Shown one piece after another: positions 9,782-18,061 of a DNA stretch of 18,712 nt (within the stretch, counting starts at the first letter, position 1; the number at the start of each line of letters is the position of its first letter). The notes beneath the pieces are model-generated. The model was given only the letters and a program-made list of their open reading frames with translations, did no database searches and was not told the DNA's origin. The DNA is taken from positions 1 to 18,712 of the forward strand of contig JAAYGZ010000267.1 in the NCBI GenBank assembly GCA_012727515.1. Reading direction: 5' to 3'. The position numbers and the translations under genes are program-made. The DNA is from Desulfovibrionales bacterium (GTDB taxonomy: Bacteria > Desulfobacterota > Desulfovibrionia > Desulfovibrionales > Desulfomicrobiaceae).

Positions 9782-10093
9782 ATGTTTGGGATTGGTTCCA
9801 CAGAACTTATCGTTATTTTGATTGTTGCCCTGATTGTTATCGGACCGGCCAAATTACCGGAAATGGCCCGCTCTTTGGGCAAAGCTCTGGGAGAGTTTCG
9901 CCGAGTCAGCACAGATGTGAAGCGCACCATTGAAATGGAAGCAGAACAGGAAGAGCAGCGCACCCGTACCGAAGAAGCACGCAAGGAATTATTTCCTGAG
10001 CAGAACACAGATAAAGAAGAGCCTGCTCCTGCAGCACAAGACGCCGCAACTGAGGCCACAGTTGATTCAGCGCGTACCAAGGAGCAGGCATGA
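9782..10093 (+). CDS. tatB: Twin-arginine translocase subunit TatB (TatA/B family)
   Basis: This 103-residue protein has a short periplasmic N-terminus, one membrane helix at about residues 7-21, the Gly21-Pro22 hinge, and a long charged amphipathic helix (about 25-60), followed by an acidic, Ala/Pro/Glu-rich tail. MFGIGSTELIVILIVALIVI with Glu8 in the membrane edge and GPAKLPEMARSLGKALGEFR fit TatB, which forms the Tat substrate receptor with TatC. Because TatA and TatB are paralogues, TatA function, or a dual role, cannot be excluded; no second copy is in the window. An AGGAG site precedes the ATG, and the stop overlaps the tatC start (ATGA). Confidence 0.88.
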   Translation: MFGIGSTELIVILIVALIVIGPAKLPEMARSLGKALGEFRRVSTDVKRTIEMEAEQEEQRTRTEEARKELFPEQNTDKEEPAPAAQDAATEATVDSARTKEQA

Positions 10094-11136
10094 GTCAGGA
10101 GAAGTCTGAGGATCGCCTGGAAGCTTCCGAGGCAGCAGATGAGCTGCGTCCGGATGAATCCGGTGCAGATGTTTCTGCCATGACAACTTCTGCACATGAA
10201 GAATGTGCGCCAGAGGCAGATCAGCAAGGCACTGCCGAAGAGGCCGATGTATCGCCAGACCAGGATGCTGAGCCCAAAGAGCATGCCGATTCAGACACGA
10301 CCCCACCCGTACCTGCAGCGGAAGATGCCCCTGTTGCTACGCAGGAAGCAGACAAAAGCACTGCCCCCGATGGCCATGAAGAAATGACCTTTACGGCTCA
10401 TTTAAATGAGCTGCGTGTCCGGCTTGTGCGCTGTATTGTCGCTGCATTTGTTGGTTTTTTAGCATGTTATGCCTTTGCATCGCAACTCCTTGCCCAGCTC
10501 ATGAAACCTTTGGTCACCCTGCTTGAACCATCGGGCGGAGCGCTGATTTATACCGGGTTGGCAGAAGCATTTTTTACTGAAGTCAAAACAGCTGCTTTGG
10601 CTGGTATTTTTGTTGCAAGCCCATATATCTTCTATCAGATATGGATGTTTATTGCTCCTGGCCTCTATGCTGGTGAGCGCAAATACATCATTCCCATTGC
10701 CTTGTGTTCAGCCCTGTGCTTTATCACAGGGGCACTCTTTGGTTATTTTATCGTTTTTCCCTTTGGTTTTCAGTTTTTCTTGGGCTATGCTACTGATTTT
10801 ATACGGCCCATGCCCTCAGTAAAAGAGTATTTCAGCTTTGCTACGGGAATGCTCTTTGCCTTTGGCCTTATTTTTGAGCTGCCTCTTTTTATGGTCTTTT
10901 TATCCTCCCTGGGCGTGGTGACACATCAAACCCTGCGCAAGTATCGTAAGTATGCAATTTTGGGTAATTTTATTGTTGGAGCTACTTTAACTCCACCAGA
11001 TGTGATTTCCCAATGCCTCATGGCTGGCCCCCTTTGTTTGCTGTACGAAGTAGGCATTGTGGCCTCTTATATTTTTGGCAAAAAGGCCAAAAAAGAACCA
11101 CCCTCAGATATAGATCCGCTTGCTCCGAGCACGTAA
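10090..11136 (+). CDS. tatC: Sec-independent protein translocase TatC with acidic N-terminal extension
   Basis: TatC is the six-helix core of the twin-arginine translocase and binds the RR signal of folded exported proteins. The family core begins near residue 98 with TFTAHLNELRVRL, and continues with VKTAALAGIFVASPYIFYQI and WMFIAPGLYAGERKYI, all conserved. The preceding 98 residues are not part of the family: they hold 30 Asp/Glu against five Lys/Arg, with many Ala, Pro, Ser and Thr, and are probably disordered in the cytoplasm. The long form is supported by AAGGAG at 10079-10084 and the four-base overlap with tatB; the internal ATG at residue 99 has no good ribosome binding site. Two stop codons occur in tandem at the end. 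Confidence 0.94.
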   Translation: MSQEKSEDRLEASEAADELRPDESGADVSAMTTSAHEECAPEADQQGTAEEADVSPDQDAEPKEHADSDTTPPVPAAEDAPVATQEADKSTAPDGHEEMTFTAHLNELRVRLVRCIVAAFVGFLACYAFASQLLAQLMKPLVTLLEPSGGALIYTGLAEAFFTEVKTAALAGIFVASPYIFYQIWMFIAPGLYAGERKYIIPIALCSALCFITGALFGYFIVFPFGFQFFLGYATDFIRPMPSVKEYFSFATGMLFAFGLIFELPLFMVFLSSLGVVTHQTLRKYRKYAILGNFIVGATLTPPDVISQCLMAGPLCLLYEVGIVASYIFGKKAKKEPPSDIDPLAPST

Positions 11137-11180
11137 TAAATGCAGCCTATCTATATTACTTTCTTTATTAAGGAGACATC

Positions 11181-11771
11181 ATGCCCACTCGTGTGGCCCA
11201 TGTAGCTCGTGAGACAAAAGAGACACGTATCGCAGTTGATTTGAATGCAGACGGCAGTGGCCAGTGTTCGATCCAGACAGGATTTGGCTTTGCAGATCAT
11301 ATGCTGGATCTTATGGCCCATTGGGCAGACTTTGACCTGCGCATCACCTGTACAGGCGATTTGCATATTGATGCCCATCATACTGTAGAAGACCTGGCCC
11401 TGTGTTTGGGTGCGGCCTTGCATCAAGCCCTGGGAGAGCGTTTGGGCATTGCTCGTGTGGGCTGGGCCAAGGTGCCTATGGATGAGGCTCTGGTAGAAGT
11501 CTGTGTGGATCTTTCTGGCCGCTCCTATCTGGTGTATCAGGAATCTGTCCTGCCTGCAGTGATTGCCGGGCAGGAAAAAGACCTCTGGCGAGAGTTCTTC
11601 AGGGCCTTTTCCTCCAAAGCCGGGATGAACCTGCATATACACATGCTGTACGGTTTAAATGGACACCATCTTGTAGAGTCTGCCTTCAAAGGCCTGGGCC
11701 TCGCATTGCGTCAGGCTGTGCGACGCGAGCGAACCGCACTGCTCAGCACCAAAGGGGAACTTGATATATGA
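11181..11771 (+). CDS. hisB: Imidazoleglycerol-phosphate dehydratase
   Basis: This cytoplasmic enzyme removes water from imidazoleglycerol phosphate to give imidazoleacetol phosphate in histidine synthesis. The 196-residue, monofunctional form lacks the histidinol phosphatase domain of the E. coli protein. Metal-binding motifs are seen at [23 protein letters not shown] and a third histidine cluster in [26 protein letters not shown] is seven bases before the ATG. The stop codon overlaps the next start (ATGA), so the downstream lipoprotein gene is probably translationally coupled to it. Confidence 0.96.
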   Translation: MPTRVAHVARETKETRIAVDLNADGSGQCSIQTGFGFADHMLDLMAHWADFDLRITCTGDLHIDAHHTVEDLALCLGAALHQALGERLGIARVGWAKVPMDEALVEVCVDLSGRSYLVYQESVLPAVIAGQEKDLWREFFRAFSSKAGMNLHIHMLYGLNGHHLVESAFKGLGLALRQAVRRERTALLSTKGELDI

Positions 11772-12388
11772 GAACAGGAATTCTGGTATGCATACTGTTA
11801 TGTGCAGGATGCGCCACCAAGGGACAAGGACCGCTCCTTCCACTGACGTCTAACATAGCGGTTGCCGGGTTTATGTACCCGCAAGAAGACTGGGAGCTTT
11901 TGGCAGGGGTTTTGCCGGAAGAACGTGACGCTGTTTCTGCCGAAGCACTCAGGGCGCTGGATATTCGCCTGGCCCAGGCCTTGGCTCACCGTAAGGACAG
12001 GATGCTTTCCACTGCTGCGGTGCACCAGTGCGAAGAGATGGCTATTGCGGTGAAAGAACGCAAGCGCCAGGATGCGGTCACGTACTGGCAACAGGTTGGA
12101 GAATGCCTGGGCACAGAGTATCTTGTGGTACCATTTGTCACGCAATGGCAGACCCGCGAAGGAGGAGACTATGGGGTCACTCGTCCTGCCAGTGTGACGT
12201 TAAATATATTCTTACTGCATATAAGCAGTGGTGAAATACAACGCTTTCATTTTGAAGAAGCGCAAGTGGGGCTTGGTGAGAACATCCTGCAGGGCAAGCG
12301 TTTTTTTCAGCGCAAAGGACGCTGGCTGACACCAGAAGAACTGGCAGCAGAAGGCATTGTTGATGGAGTAAAGGAGCTTGGGCTATGA
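11768..12388 (+). CDS. Predicted lipoprotein of unknown function, between hisB and hisA
   Basis: I do not recognise this 206-residue protein. A very short signal ([15 protein letters not shown]) ends in a lipobox-like CAGC with Cys15 as the likely lipidated residue; the -3 position is Cys rather than the usual Leu, so lipidation is probable but not certain. The rest is soluble with mixed alpha/beta character. The segment [13 protein letters not shown], later strands ([25 protein letters not shown]) and overall size are loosely reminiscent of envelope lipoproteins of the LpoB/CsgG/TolB-N type, which is a weak guess. It overlaps hisB and hisA by four bases at each end, so it is an integral part of the operon, although no histidine enzyme is a lipoprotein. 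Confidence 0.75.
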   Translation: MRTGILVCILLCAGCATKGQGPLLPLTSNIAVAGFMYPQEDWELLAGVLPEERDAVSAEALRALDIRLAQALAHRKDRMLSTAAVHQCEEMAIAVKERKRQDAVTYWQQVGECLGTEYLVVPFVTQWQTREGGDYGVTRPASVTLNIFLLHISSGEIQRFHFEEAQVGLGENILQGKRFFQRKGRWLTPEELAAEGIVDGVKELGL

Positions 12389-13116
12389 ATCTTTTTCCTG
12401 CCGTAGATATTAAAAATGGCCAATGCGTCCGTTTAGCCCAGGGGATTGAAGATCAGGCCACGGTTTTTTCTGATGACCCTGTAGCCATGGCCCGGCAATG
12501 GGCAGACATGGGCGCAAAATGGTTGCATGTTATTGATCTGGATGGAGCATTTAGCGGTGCGCCACGCAATATGGAACTTATCCGTCGCCTGTGCGCTGCC
12601 GTGAACATTCCGGTTCAACTTGGTGGAGGAATACGCAGTCTGGATGTTGCAGGGAAATATCTTGAAGCAGGTATCAAACGACTCATTATTGGAACCGTAG
12701 CCTTGGAAGACCCCGCACTATTTCAAGAACTCTGCTCCACATATCCAGGCCAGATCGGAGTATCTTTGGACGCACGGGACGGACAACTTAAAACCAAGGG
12801 CTGGGTTGCAGATAGCGGCAAGACTGTGGCCGAGGTTGTGCCTGATCTCGAAGCGGCTGGCGCTGCTTTTTTTATCTATACAGATATCAGCCGTGACGGA
12901 ATGCAAACTGGCGTGAATATCCCTGCCTTACAAACGCTGCTTGATCTGACCGCACGGCCAGTACTGATAGCAGGCGGGATCTCAACTCTGGCGGATATTC
13001 AGGCTGTTTTCCCACTGCGTACGCATGGCTTGGCCGGAATTATTACCGGCCGCGCCATTTATGCAGGCAGTCTGGATTTACGGGCAGCCCTTGATTGGCT
13101 GGCAGCACAAAACTAA
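12385..13116 (+). CDS. hisA: Phosphoribosylformimino-5-aminoimidazole carboxamide ribotide isomerase
   Basis: HisA catalyses the Amadori isomerisation of ProFAR to PRFAR, the fourth step of histidine synthesis. The 243-residue (beta/alpha)8 barrel shows catalytic Asp8 in [14 protein letters not shown] and Asp129 in VSLDARDG, the phosphate-binding loop QLGGGIRS at about 78-84, [12 protein letters not shown], and LIAGGIST in the C-terminal half. These features distinguish it from HisF (KDGxVVKG) and fit HisA. AAGGAG at 12371-12376 is eight bases before the ATG, which overlaps the lipoprotein stop. It is the last gene before a terminator. Other his genes are not in the window. Confidence 0.95.
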   Translation: MNLFPAVDIKNGQCVRLAQGIEDQATVFSDDPVAMARQWADMGAKWLHVIDLDGAFSGAPRNMELIRRLCAAVNIPVQLGGGIRSLDVAGKYLEAGIKRLIIGTVALEDPALFQELCSTYPGQIGVSLDARDGQLKTKGWVADSGKTVAEVVPDLEAAGAAFFIYTDISRDGMQTGVNIPALQTLLDLTARPVLIAGGISTLADIQAVFPLRTHGLAGIITGRAIYAGSLDLRAALDWLAAQN

Positions 13117-13140
13117 GAATTCAATATGATATGGACTCTG

Positions 13141-13175
13141 AAAAGCGCCTGGCCAAAAAGCTGGGCGCTTTTTTT
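13141..13175 (+). terminator. Intrinsic terminator after hisA
   Basis: Bases 13141-13153 pair with 13160-13172 (two G-U pairs) around the loop CAAAAA. The GC-rich upper stem merges into a run of T at 13169-13175. It is the first clear terminator after livK and ends the liv-gua-tat-his block. Confidence 0.9.
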
Positions 13176-13298
13176 ATAGCCGGACCCGGCGTACAGATGT
13201 CGATGATTTTGGACGGATTTATCAGAATAAACAAAAAATTAACTATAAATTCAGGAAAATGTCTTGTCTTTGCTGGTCGTGATTTTTTTCATTAGCGC

Positions 13299-13326
13299 TT
13301 GACACAGCACAAGGCACTTGCATACA
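13299..13326 (+). promoter_or_regulatory. Putative sigma70 promoter of the qrc operon
   Basis: The region 13176-13390 has no gene and is AT-rich. It holds a perfect TTGACA at 13299-13304, followed after 16 bases by CATACA at 13321-13326 (three of six matches). A T-rich stretch just upstream (13281-13293) could act as an UP element. The leader to qrcA would be about 55-60 bases. The weak -10 suggests activator dependence or a different start. I found no convincing regulator site. Confidence 0.4.
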
Positions 13327-13390
13327 GGAAGGCAATTATTTCGTGTCGGTTTTTCACAAAATCATTTCAACGCGGTAGGAGGAGAGGACT

Positions 13391-13933
13391 GTGGCAAAAT
13401 GCAAAAGCTGCGTAGTGTTGCCATTCCTGATTGGCCTGGTGGCATCGATCGTACTTGGTTGGTGGGGCTTTCCCAAAGTCCTGTACAGTCAGAAGACCCA
13501 ACCCATCCGGTTCGATCATGTCGTACATGTCGATGATCAGGGCATTGCCTGTGAGGACTGTCATGCATTCCGGGACGATGGATCATTCACTGGTTTGCCC
13601 ACGAATGAAAACTGTGTCGGATGTCATGAGGACGTGCAAGGTGAGGATCCAGACGAGGCTCGCTACGTAACCGAGTACGTGGAAAAGGAAAAGGAAGTTG
13701 CTTGGCTGGTCTATCAAAAACAGCCTGACAATGTGTACTTCTCCCATATCGCGCACAAGGACAAATTTGAGTGTACTGAATGTCATCTTGACGTGGCCAC
13801 AATGAGTACGCCCCCTGTCTTTTATGAAAACAGGCTCTCGGGCTACAGCAAGGATACCATGAAGATGTGGCAGTGTGAAGAATGTCATGCCAAGAATGGT
13901 GCCAGCAACGCCTGTTTTGTGTGCCATAAATAA
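13391..13933 (+). CDS. qrcA: Menaquinone reductase multihaem cytochrome c subunit QrcA
   Basis: QrcA is the membrane-anchored periplasmic cytochrome that accepts electrons from cytochrome c3 and passes them into the Qrc complex. The 180-residue product starts at GTG 13391, shortly after GGAGGAGAGG (13378-13387). It has one N-terminal membrane anchor at residues 8-28, preceded by a cytoplasmic CKSC, then five CXXCH haem sites: CEDCH 54-58, CVGCH 75-79, CTECH 128-132, CEECH 162-166 and CFVCH 175-179. His43, His46, His119 and His122 are candidate distal ligands. From memory, described QrcA proteins bind six haems, so this one may lack one. Assignment is strong because qrcBCD follow in order. Haem attachment would need Ccm proteins such as those at the left end of the window. 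Confidence 0.92.
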   Translation: MAKCKSCVVLPFLIGLVASIVLGWWGFPKVLYSQKTQPIRFDHVVHVDDQGIACEDCHAFRDDGSFTGLPTNENCVGCHEDVQGEDPDEARYVTEYVEKEKEVAWLVYQKQPDNVYFSHIAHKDKFECTECHLDVATMSTPPVFYENRLSGYSKDTMKMWQCEECHAKNGASNACFVCHK

Positions 13934-13951
13934 GAGAGGAGTGGATTTACG

Positions 13952-16003
13952 ATGGGACTTGACAGAAGAAGCTTTATTTCTTTGGTGGCCGGTGGCGTCG
14001 TAGGTAGCCTCTGCACTCCTGTAATCTGGAAAACATTGGACGATGTGTCCATTTGGTCACAGAATTGGCCGTGGATTCCCCGGTTGAATTATGGAGAGGA
14101 GAAAAAGCTGGCCACGTTGTGCAAGCTTGGCGGAGATGCCTATGGCATCAAGGTGAAGACTGTGGCGGGCAACCCTGTGACAGCAGAAGGCAATCCAGAC
14201 CATCCGTTAAGTTTGGGGGGCATCTGTCCCTTGGGCGCAGCCAGTGTGCAGATGCTGTATAGCCCGGCGCGGATTAAGAACCCCAAAATCAAAGACGGTA
14301 ATAATTTTAAAGATATCAGCTGGGATGACGCAGAAGCTCTGCTTGCAGAAAAGCTGAAAGAAGCCGGCGCTGCAACAGCAATGATCAGCGGCGACGAGAC
14401 TGGATCTACAGCAGAAATTTTATCTGGCCTGGTGGGCAAACTAGGTTCGCAGAAATCGTTTTTCATGCCTGCTGAATCTGCGCCAGCTGCAGCGGCAGTA
14501 CAGATGCTCGGAGGAGATGGGCAGGTCGGATATGACCTGGAGAATGCCGGGTATGTGCTCCTGCTTGGGGCTGATGCCTTAGGGTCGTGGGCTAATGTGG
14601 CACGCAATGCCAAGGCCTTTGCTGCAAGCCGCGACAAAGCAGTACGCTATGTTTATGTAGGCCCGGCACAAAATGGCACCACCGCTGTGGCAGACGCCTG
14701 GATTCCCTGTGCAGCAGGCACAGAGCCGCTCCTGGCCTTAGGTCTTGCACACATTATTGCCAGTGGTCGCACCAGCTACGCTCCTGGATTTGCTGATTTT
14801 GAACGCTATGTACAGGCATATCAGCCCGAGACAGTGGCTGCGGCAACCGGAGTTCCTGCTGAGCGTATTATGAACCTGGCCAAGGAACTGATAAATGCCG
14901 GACGTCCTCTTGTACTGACGGCCTCTGAGTCGGGTCATGGGCTTGGTGCGTATGAAGCTGCGGCAGGCATGTGCCTGAACATGCTCTTGGGCCAGATGAA
15001 TGCCCCTGGCGGAGTACGTATTCTGCCTTGGGCACCAAAGGTTGTTGAATCTGCGGCTGAGAAAAAAGACCTGCTGGCCAACGACCTGGTAGCCTACCTT
15101 ACTGCTGTGGCTGACGGACAGGAAGACGCCCCTAAGGTTTTGCTCGTACATAGCGCTAATCCAGCCTATGCCCTGCCTAACCTGAACAAAGTACAAAGCG
15201 CCCTGGACAAGGCGGAATTCCTGGTTTCCTTCTCCACATTTATGGATGAAACCGCAGTCATGGCGGACTTAATCCTGCCAGATTCCTACGCCCTGGAGCG
15301 TTTGGATGACTCTTACTCACCCTATGGCGCTCCACAGGCCATCTATACTGTGGCAGCTCCAGTCACAAAACCAATTTATGACACCAGGGCTGCAGGAGAT
15401 GTTCTGCTGTCTGTGGCGGCCAAAGCTGATGCAGAGCTGGGTTTTGAGTCTTTTGAAGCAGTGATCTCTGCAAAGGCTGAAGCACTGGAAGCGGAAATTG
15501 ACAGCCTTATGGAAGGAACTCCGTGGGTAAGTGAAGAATTCCCGACACAGGATTTAGCGTTCTGGAGCAGCCCTCTTAAAGAAATTGCAGTACCTGCTGG
15601 TGCTGAAAAATCTGTGTCTTTGTCAGTTGTAACCCACCTGAAAATTGGTAGCGCAGCCATTGCTACCCCACCTTTTGGTACCAATGCCATTCGTTTTGAT
15701 GAAATGAAGGGCAAAGAAATGTATGTTCAGCTGAATGCCGCAACCGCATCCAGCCTGGGCGTGAAAAAGGATGATCGCATCAAACTGGCCAATGCTGCTG
15801 GCGAATGCGTTGCCCTGGTAAAGATCTTTGAAGGTGTCATGTCAGGAACGGTTGTAGCCTCATTGGGCTTTGGACACACTGCATGGGATGATTTTTCCAG
15901 AGGAAAAGGCGATAATATCTATAAATTGCTGCAAGCTGAAGCAGAGCCGGGAACTGGAGTTTCTCGTTTTGGTTCAGCCCAGGTCACTATCAGCAAGGCG
16001 TAG
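13952..16003 (+). CDS. qrcB: Menaquinone reductase, molybdopterin-oxidoreductase-like subunit QrcB
   Basis: This 683-residue periplasmic subunit has the fold of the molybdopterin oxidoreductase family, but family members in Qrc and alternative complex III carry no molybdenum. A twin-arginine signal is visible (DRRSFISL at 4-11 plus a hydrophobic stretch to about residue 22), so it is exported folded by Tat. The N-terminal domain of active enzymes has a CxxCxxxC iron-sulfur motif; here only isolated Cys57 and Cys92 occur (TLCKLGG, GGICPLG), so no cluster is expected. This fits the non-catalytic scaffold role known for QrcB. Later segments such as ADLILPDSYALERLDDSY fit the family. It lies 18 bases after qrcA. 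Confidence 0.93.
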   Translation: MGLDRRSFISLVAGGVVGSLCTPVIWKTLDDVSIWSQNWPWIPRLNYGEEKKLATLCKLGGDAYGIKVKTVAGNPVTAEGNPDHPLSLGGICPLGAASVQMLYSPARIKNPKIKDGNNFKDISWDDAEALLAEKLKEAGAATAMISGDETGSTAEILSGLVGKLGSQKSFFMPAESAPAAAAVQMLGGDGQVGYDLENAGYVLLLGADALGSWANVARNAKAFAASRDKAVRYVYVGPAQNGTTAVADAWIPCAAGTEPLLALGLAHIIASGRTSYAPGFADFERYVQAYQPETVAAATGVPAERIMNLAKELINAGRPLVLTASESGHGLGAYEAAAGMCLNMLLGQMNAPGGVRILPWAPKVVESAAEKKDLLANDLVAYLTAVADGQEDAPKVLLVHSANPAYALPNLNKVQSALDKAEFLVSFSTFMDETAVMADLILPDSYALERLDDSYSPYGAPQAIYTVAAPVTKPIYDTRAAGDVLLSVAAKADAELGFESFEAVISAKAEALEAEIDSLMEGTPWVSEEFPTQDLAFWSSPLKEIAVPAGAEKSVSLSVVTHLKIGSAAIATPPFGTNAIRFDEMKGKEMYVQLNAATASSLGVKKDDRIKLANAAGECVALVKIFEGVMSGTVVASLGFGHTAWDDFSRGKGDNIYKLLQAEAEPGTGVSRFGSAQVTISKA

Positions 16004-16046
16004 GCTATCGTAATTTCGATGGAAAAACTTTAAGAGGATATTTGTA

Positions 16047-16817
16047 ATGCAAGCACATAATTTCAAAGTAAAATGGGGCATGGTCATTGATCTTGACAAA
16101 TGCACCGGATGCGGTGCCTGCTCTGTGGCCTGCCGAGCGGAGAATAATCTGCCGCCAGAGGTTGATGCAGGCAACAAGCTGCGCACTGCTGACTGGATGA
16201 ATATTTATGAGCTTTCCAATGGTAAGCCATTTCCTGAGCATGAGGTTGCCTATTTGCCGCGCCCGTGCATGCAGTGCGGAAAGCCATCATGCTCCACGGT
16301 CTGTCCGGTCGTGGCCACAACCAAGGATGAAGAGGGCGGCATTGTCAGCCAGGTCTATCCACGCTGCATCGGATGCCGGTACTGCATGGCTGCCTGCCCA
16401 TATCATGCCCGTTATTTCAACTGGTTTGATCCGATCTGGCCTGAGGGCATGGAAAAAACTCTGACTCCGTATGTTTCAGCGCGCCCACGCGGTGTGGTAG
16501 AAAAATGTACATTTTGTCATCATCGTTTTAATGCAGCCAAAGAACAGGCGCGCATAAACGGCGAAGACCCCACTGCTCTGCCAGAGGATGCGTATATTCC
16601 GGCCTGCGCAGAAATTTGTCCAACCGGAGCCATCAAGTTTGGCGATCTGAATAATGCAGAGCACGAAGTCAGCAAAATAGCTGCCAGCGATAATGCATTT
16701 CGCTTATTGGCCAAGTTGGGCACAGATCCGCAGGTGTATTACTATTCCAAGCGGGAATGGGTGCGTAAGCTCGGAGACAATTACCTGAAGAATGCGAAGG
16801 GGGAAGACCATGTCTGA
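16047..16817 (+). CDS. qrcC: Menaquinone reductase, iron-sulfur cluster subunit QrcC
   Basis: This 256-residue ferredoxin-like protein passes electrons from QrcA toward the quinone site of QrcD. It has sixteen cysteines in four groups: 19/22/25/29, 74/77/82/86, 107/110/113/117, and 154/157/187/191. This is the PsrB/DmsB arrangement, enough for four clusters. It has no signal peptide of its own, so export bound to the Tat substrate QrcB is likely, as in other periplasmic enzymes of this type. AGAGGA at 16033-16038 precedes the ATG. The last bases overlap the qrcD start by eight. Confidence 0.94.
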   Translation: MQAHNFKVKWGMVIDLDKCTGCGACSVACRAENNLPPEVDAGNKLRTADWMNIYELSNGKPFPEHEVAYLPRPCMQCGKPSCSTVCPVVATTKDEEGGIVSQVYPRCIGCRYCMAACPYHARYFNWFDPIWPEGMEKTLTPYVSARPRGVVEKCTFCHHRFNAAKEQARINGEDPTALPEDAYIPACAEICPTGAIKFGDLNNAEHEVSKIAASDNAFRLLAKLGTDPQVYYYSKREWVRKLGDNYLKNAKGEDHV

Positions 16818-18045
16818 TAGAGCGTACTGGCCCGAAGGGGTGGAACGTTGTTCGATGGGGAAATTCCTGGCCTGGTTGGGTGTGATCAGCATCTTCCTCG
16901 CCTGGGGTGGATATGGCGCATACAAGATTTTGGGTACAGGCATTGGTGTAACGGGCCTGGATAATTATTTTGGATTTGGATTATGGATTACCTTTGACCT
17001 GGCAGTCATTGCCTTGGGTGCAGGAGCCTTTTTTTCAGGATTTCTGCGCTATATTATGCGCGTTGATGACTTGAAAAATGTCATAAACCTCGCAGTTATT
17101 GTTGGCTTCTTGTGCTATTCAGGCGCAATGATGATTCTGGTCCTGGATATTGGCCAGCCACTGCGGGCCTGGTTTGGATACTGGCACCCCAATGTCCACT
17201 CCATGCTGACAGAAGTTATTTTCTGTATCACCTGCTACTGCACTGTGCTGATTATTGAATATGTGCCGCTGATTCTGGAAAACCGGAAAATTAATGAAAA
17301 TCGGTTCTGCCATCATCTGGCGCATAATTTCCATGTGTATATGCCACTTTTTGCCGGCATTGGTACATTCTTGTCCTTCTTTCACCAGGGCTCCCTGGGC
17401 GGCATGTACGGCGTACTTTTTGGACGTCCGTTTGTTTTCCGCGAAGGATTTTTCATCTGGCCCTGGACATTCTTCTTGTTCATCAGCTCTGCCATTGCCT
17501 GCGGTCCGGCCTTTACCATGCTTTGTGCTACCTTGATGGAAACCATCACTGGTCGCAAGCTGCTTGGCTATGAAACCAAAAAGCTCATGGGTAAGATTTC
17601 TGGTCTGCTGCTGTGCTTCTATATGTTCTTCAAGCTGGTTGACACCTATGCCTGGGCCAAGGGTATTTTGCCTGGTATGGGTCTGACCTTTGATCAGATG
17701 TACAACAGCGAATATGGCTATGGCACTATCTGGCTGTGGGGCGAACTGCTGATTGGCGGGCTGGTACCTGCGGTCATGCTTATTCTGCCTAATGTCCGCA
17801 ACACTCCTGCTCTGCTCTATACTGCTGCTATCCTGGCTGGAGTGGGCGTAACCATCAACCGTTTCGTGTTCACAGTACAGGCTCTGGCTATTCCGGTTAT
17901 GCCTTTTGACCGCTGGACAACCTATATACCGAACTGGGCTGAATGGTGCACCTCGCTCATGATCGTGGCCTATGGCTTTTTTATCATGAGTTTGTCCTAC
18001 CGCTATCTGCCCATCTTCCCTCAGGAAGTAGAGTTGAACAAGTAA
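16810..18045 (+). CDS. qrcD: Menaquinone reductase, integral membrane subunit QrcD (NrfD/PsrC family)
   Basis: This 411-residue membrane protein of the NrfD/PsrC family is the menaquinone-reducing subunit, with about ten hydrophobic helices between residues 15 and 400. The helix region with DIGQPLRAWFGYWHPNVHSM resembles the conserved quinone-site segment of the family. ATG 16810 (MSDRAYWPEG) is preferred because AAGGGGG at 16797-16803 is six bases away; an in-frame ATG at 16792 lies before that site. In Qrc this subunit couples quinone reduction at the periplasmic side to proton uptake from the cytoplasm (family knowledge). It ends the operon. Confidence 0.94.
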   Translation: MSDRAYWPEGVERCSMGKFLAWLGVISIFLAWGGYGAYKILGTGIGVTGLDNYFGFGLWITFDLAVIALGAGAFFSGFLRYIMRVDDLKNVINLAVIVGFLCYSGAMMILVLDIGQPLRAWFGYWHPNVHSMLTEVIFCITCYCTVLIIEYVPLILENRKINENRFCHHLAHNFHVYMPLFAGIGTFLSFFHQGSLGGMYGVLFGRPFVFREGFFIWPWTFFLFISSAIACGPAFTMLCATLMETITGRKLLGYETKKLMGKISGLLLCFYMFFKLVDTYAWAKGILPGMGLTFDQMYNSEYGYGTIWLWGELLIGGLVPAVMLILPNVRNTPALLYTAAILAGVGVTINRFVFTVQALAIPVMPFDRWTTYIPNWAEWCTSLMIVAYGFFIMSLSYRYLPIFPQEVELNK

Positions 18046-18061
18046 GTACAGCATGTCAGAG

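Noticed and set aside
9649..10284. A 211-codon minus-strand frame over the guaA end, tatB and the tatC start.
   Set aside because: It runs across three well-supported plus-strand genes, and its composition reflects the reverse of their codons. No domain recognised.
13312..13325. Sigma54-like GGCAC and TTGCA upstream of qrcA.
   Set aside because: The two elements are directly adjacent, without the five-base spacer required between the -24 and -12 boxes.
13342..13359. A Rex-like element (GTG...CACAA) upstream of qrcA.
   Set aside because: The half sites GTG and CACAA are nine bases apart rather than eight, and the left half is otherwise poor. Rex control of energy genes in sulfate reducers makes it tempting, but the match is not good enough.
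17119..18054. A 311-codon open frame on the minus strand opposite qrcD.
   Set aside because: It mirrors the codons of a clearly conserved membrane protein, has no ribosome binding site or recognisable domain, and its start lies beyond the qrcD stop without a promoter. It is a shadow of the qrcD reading frame.
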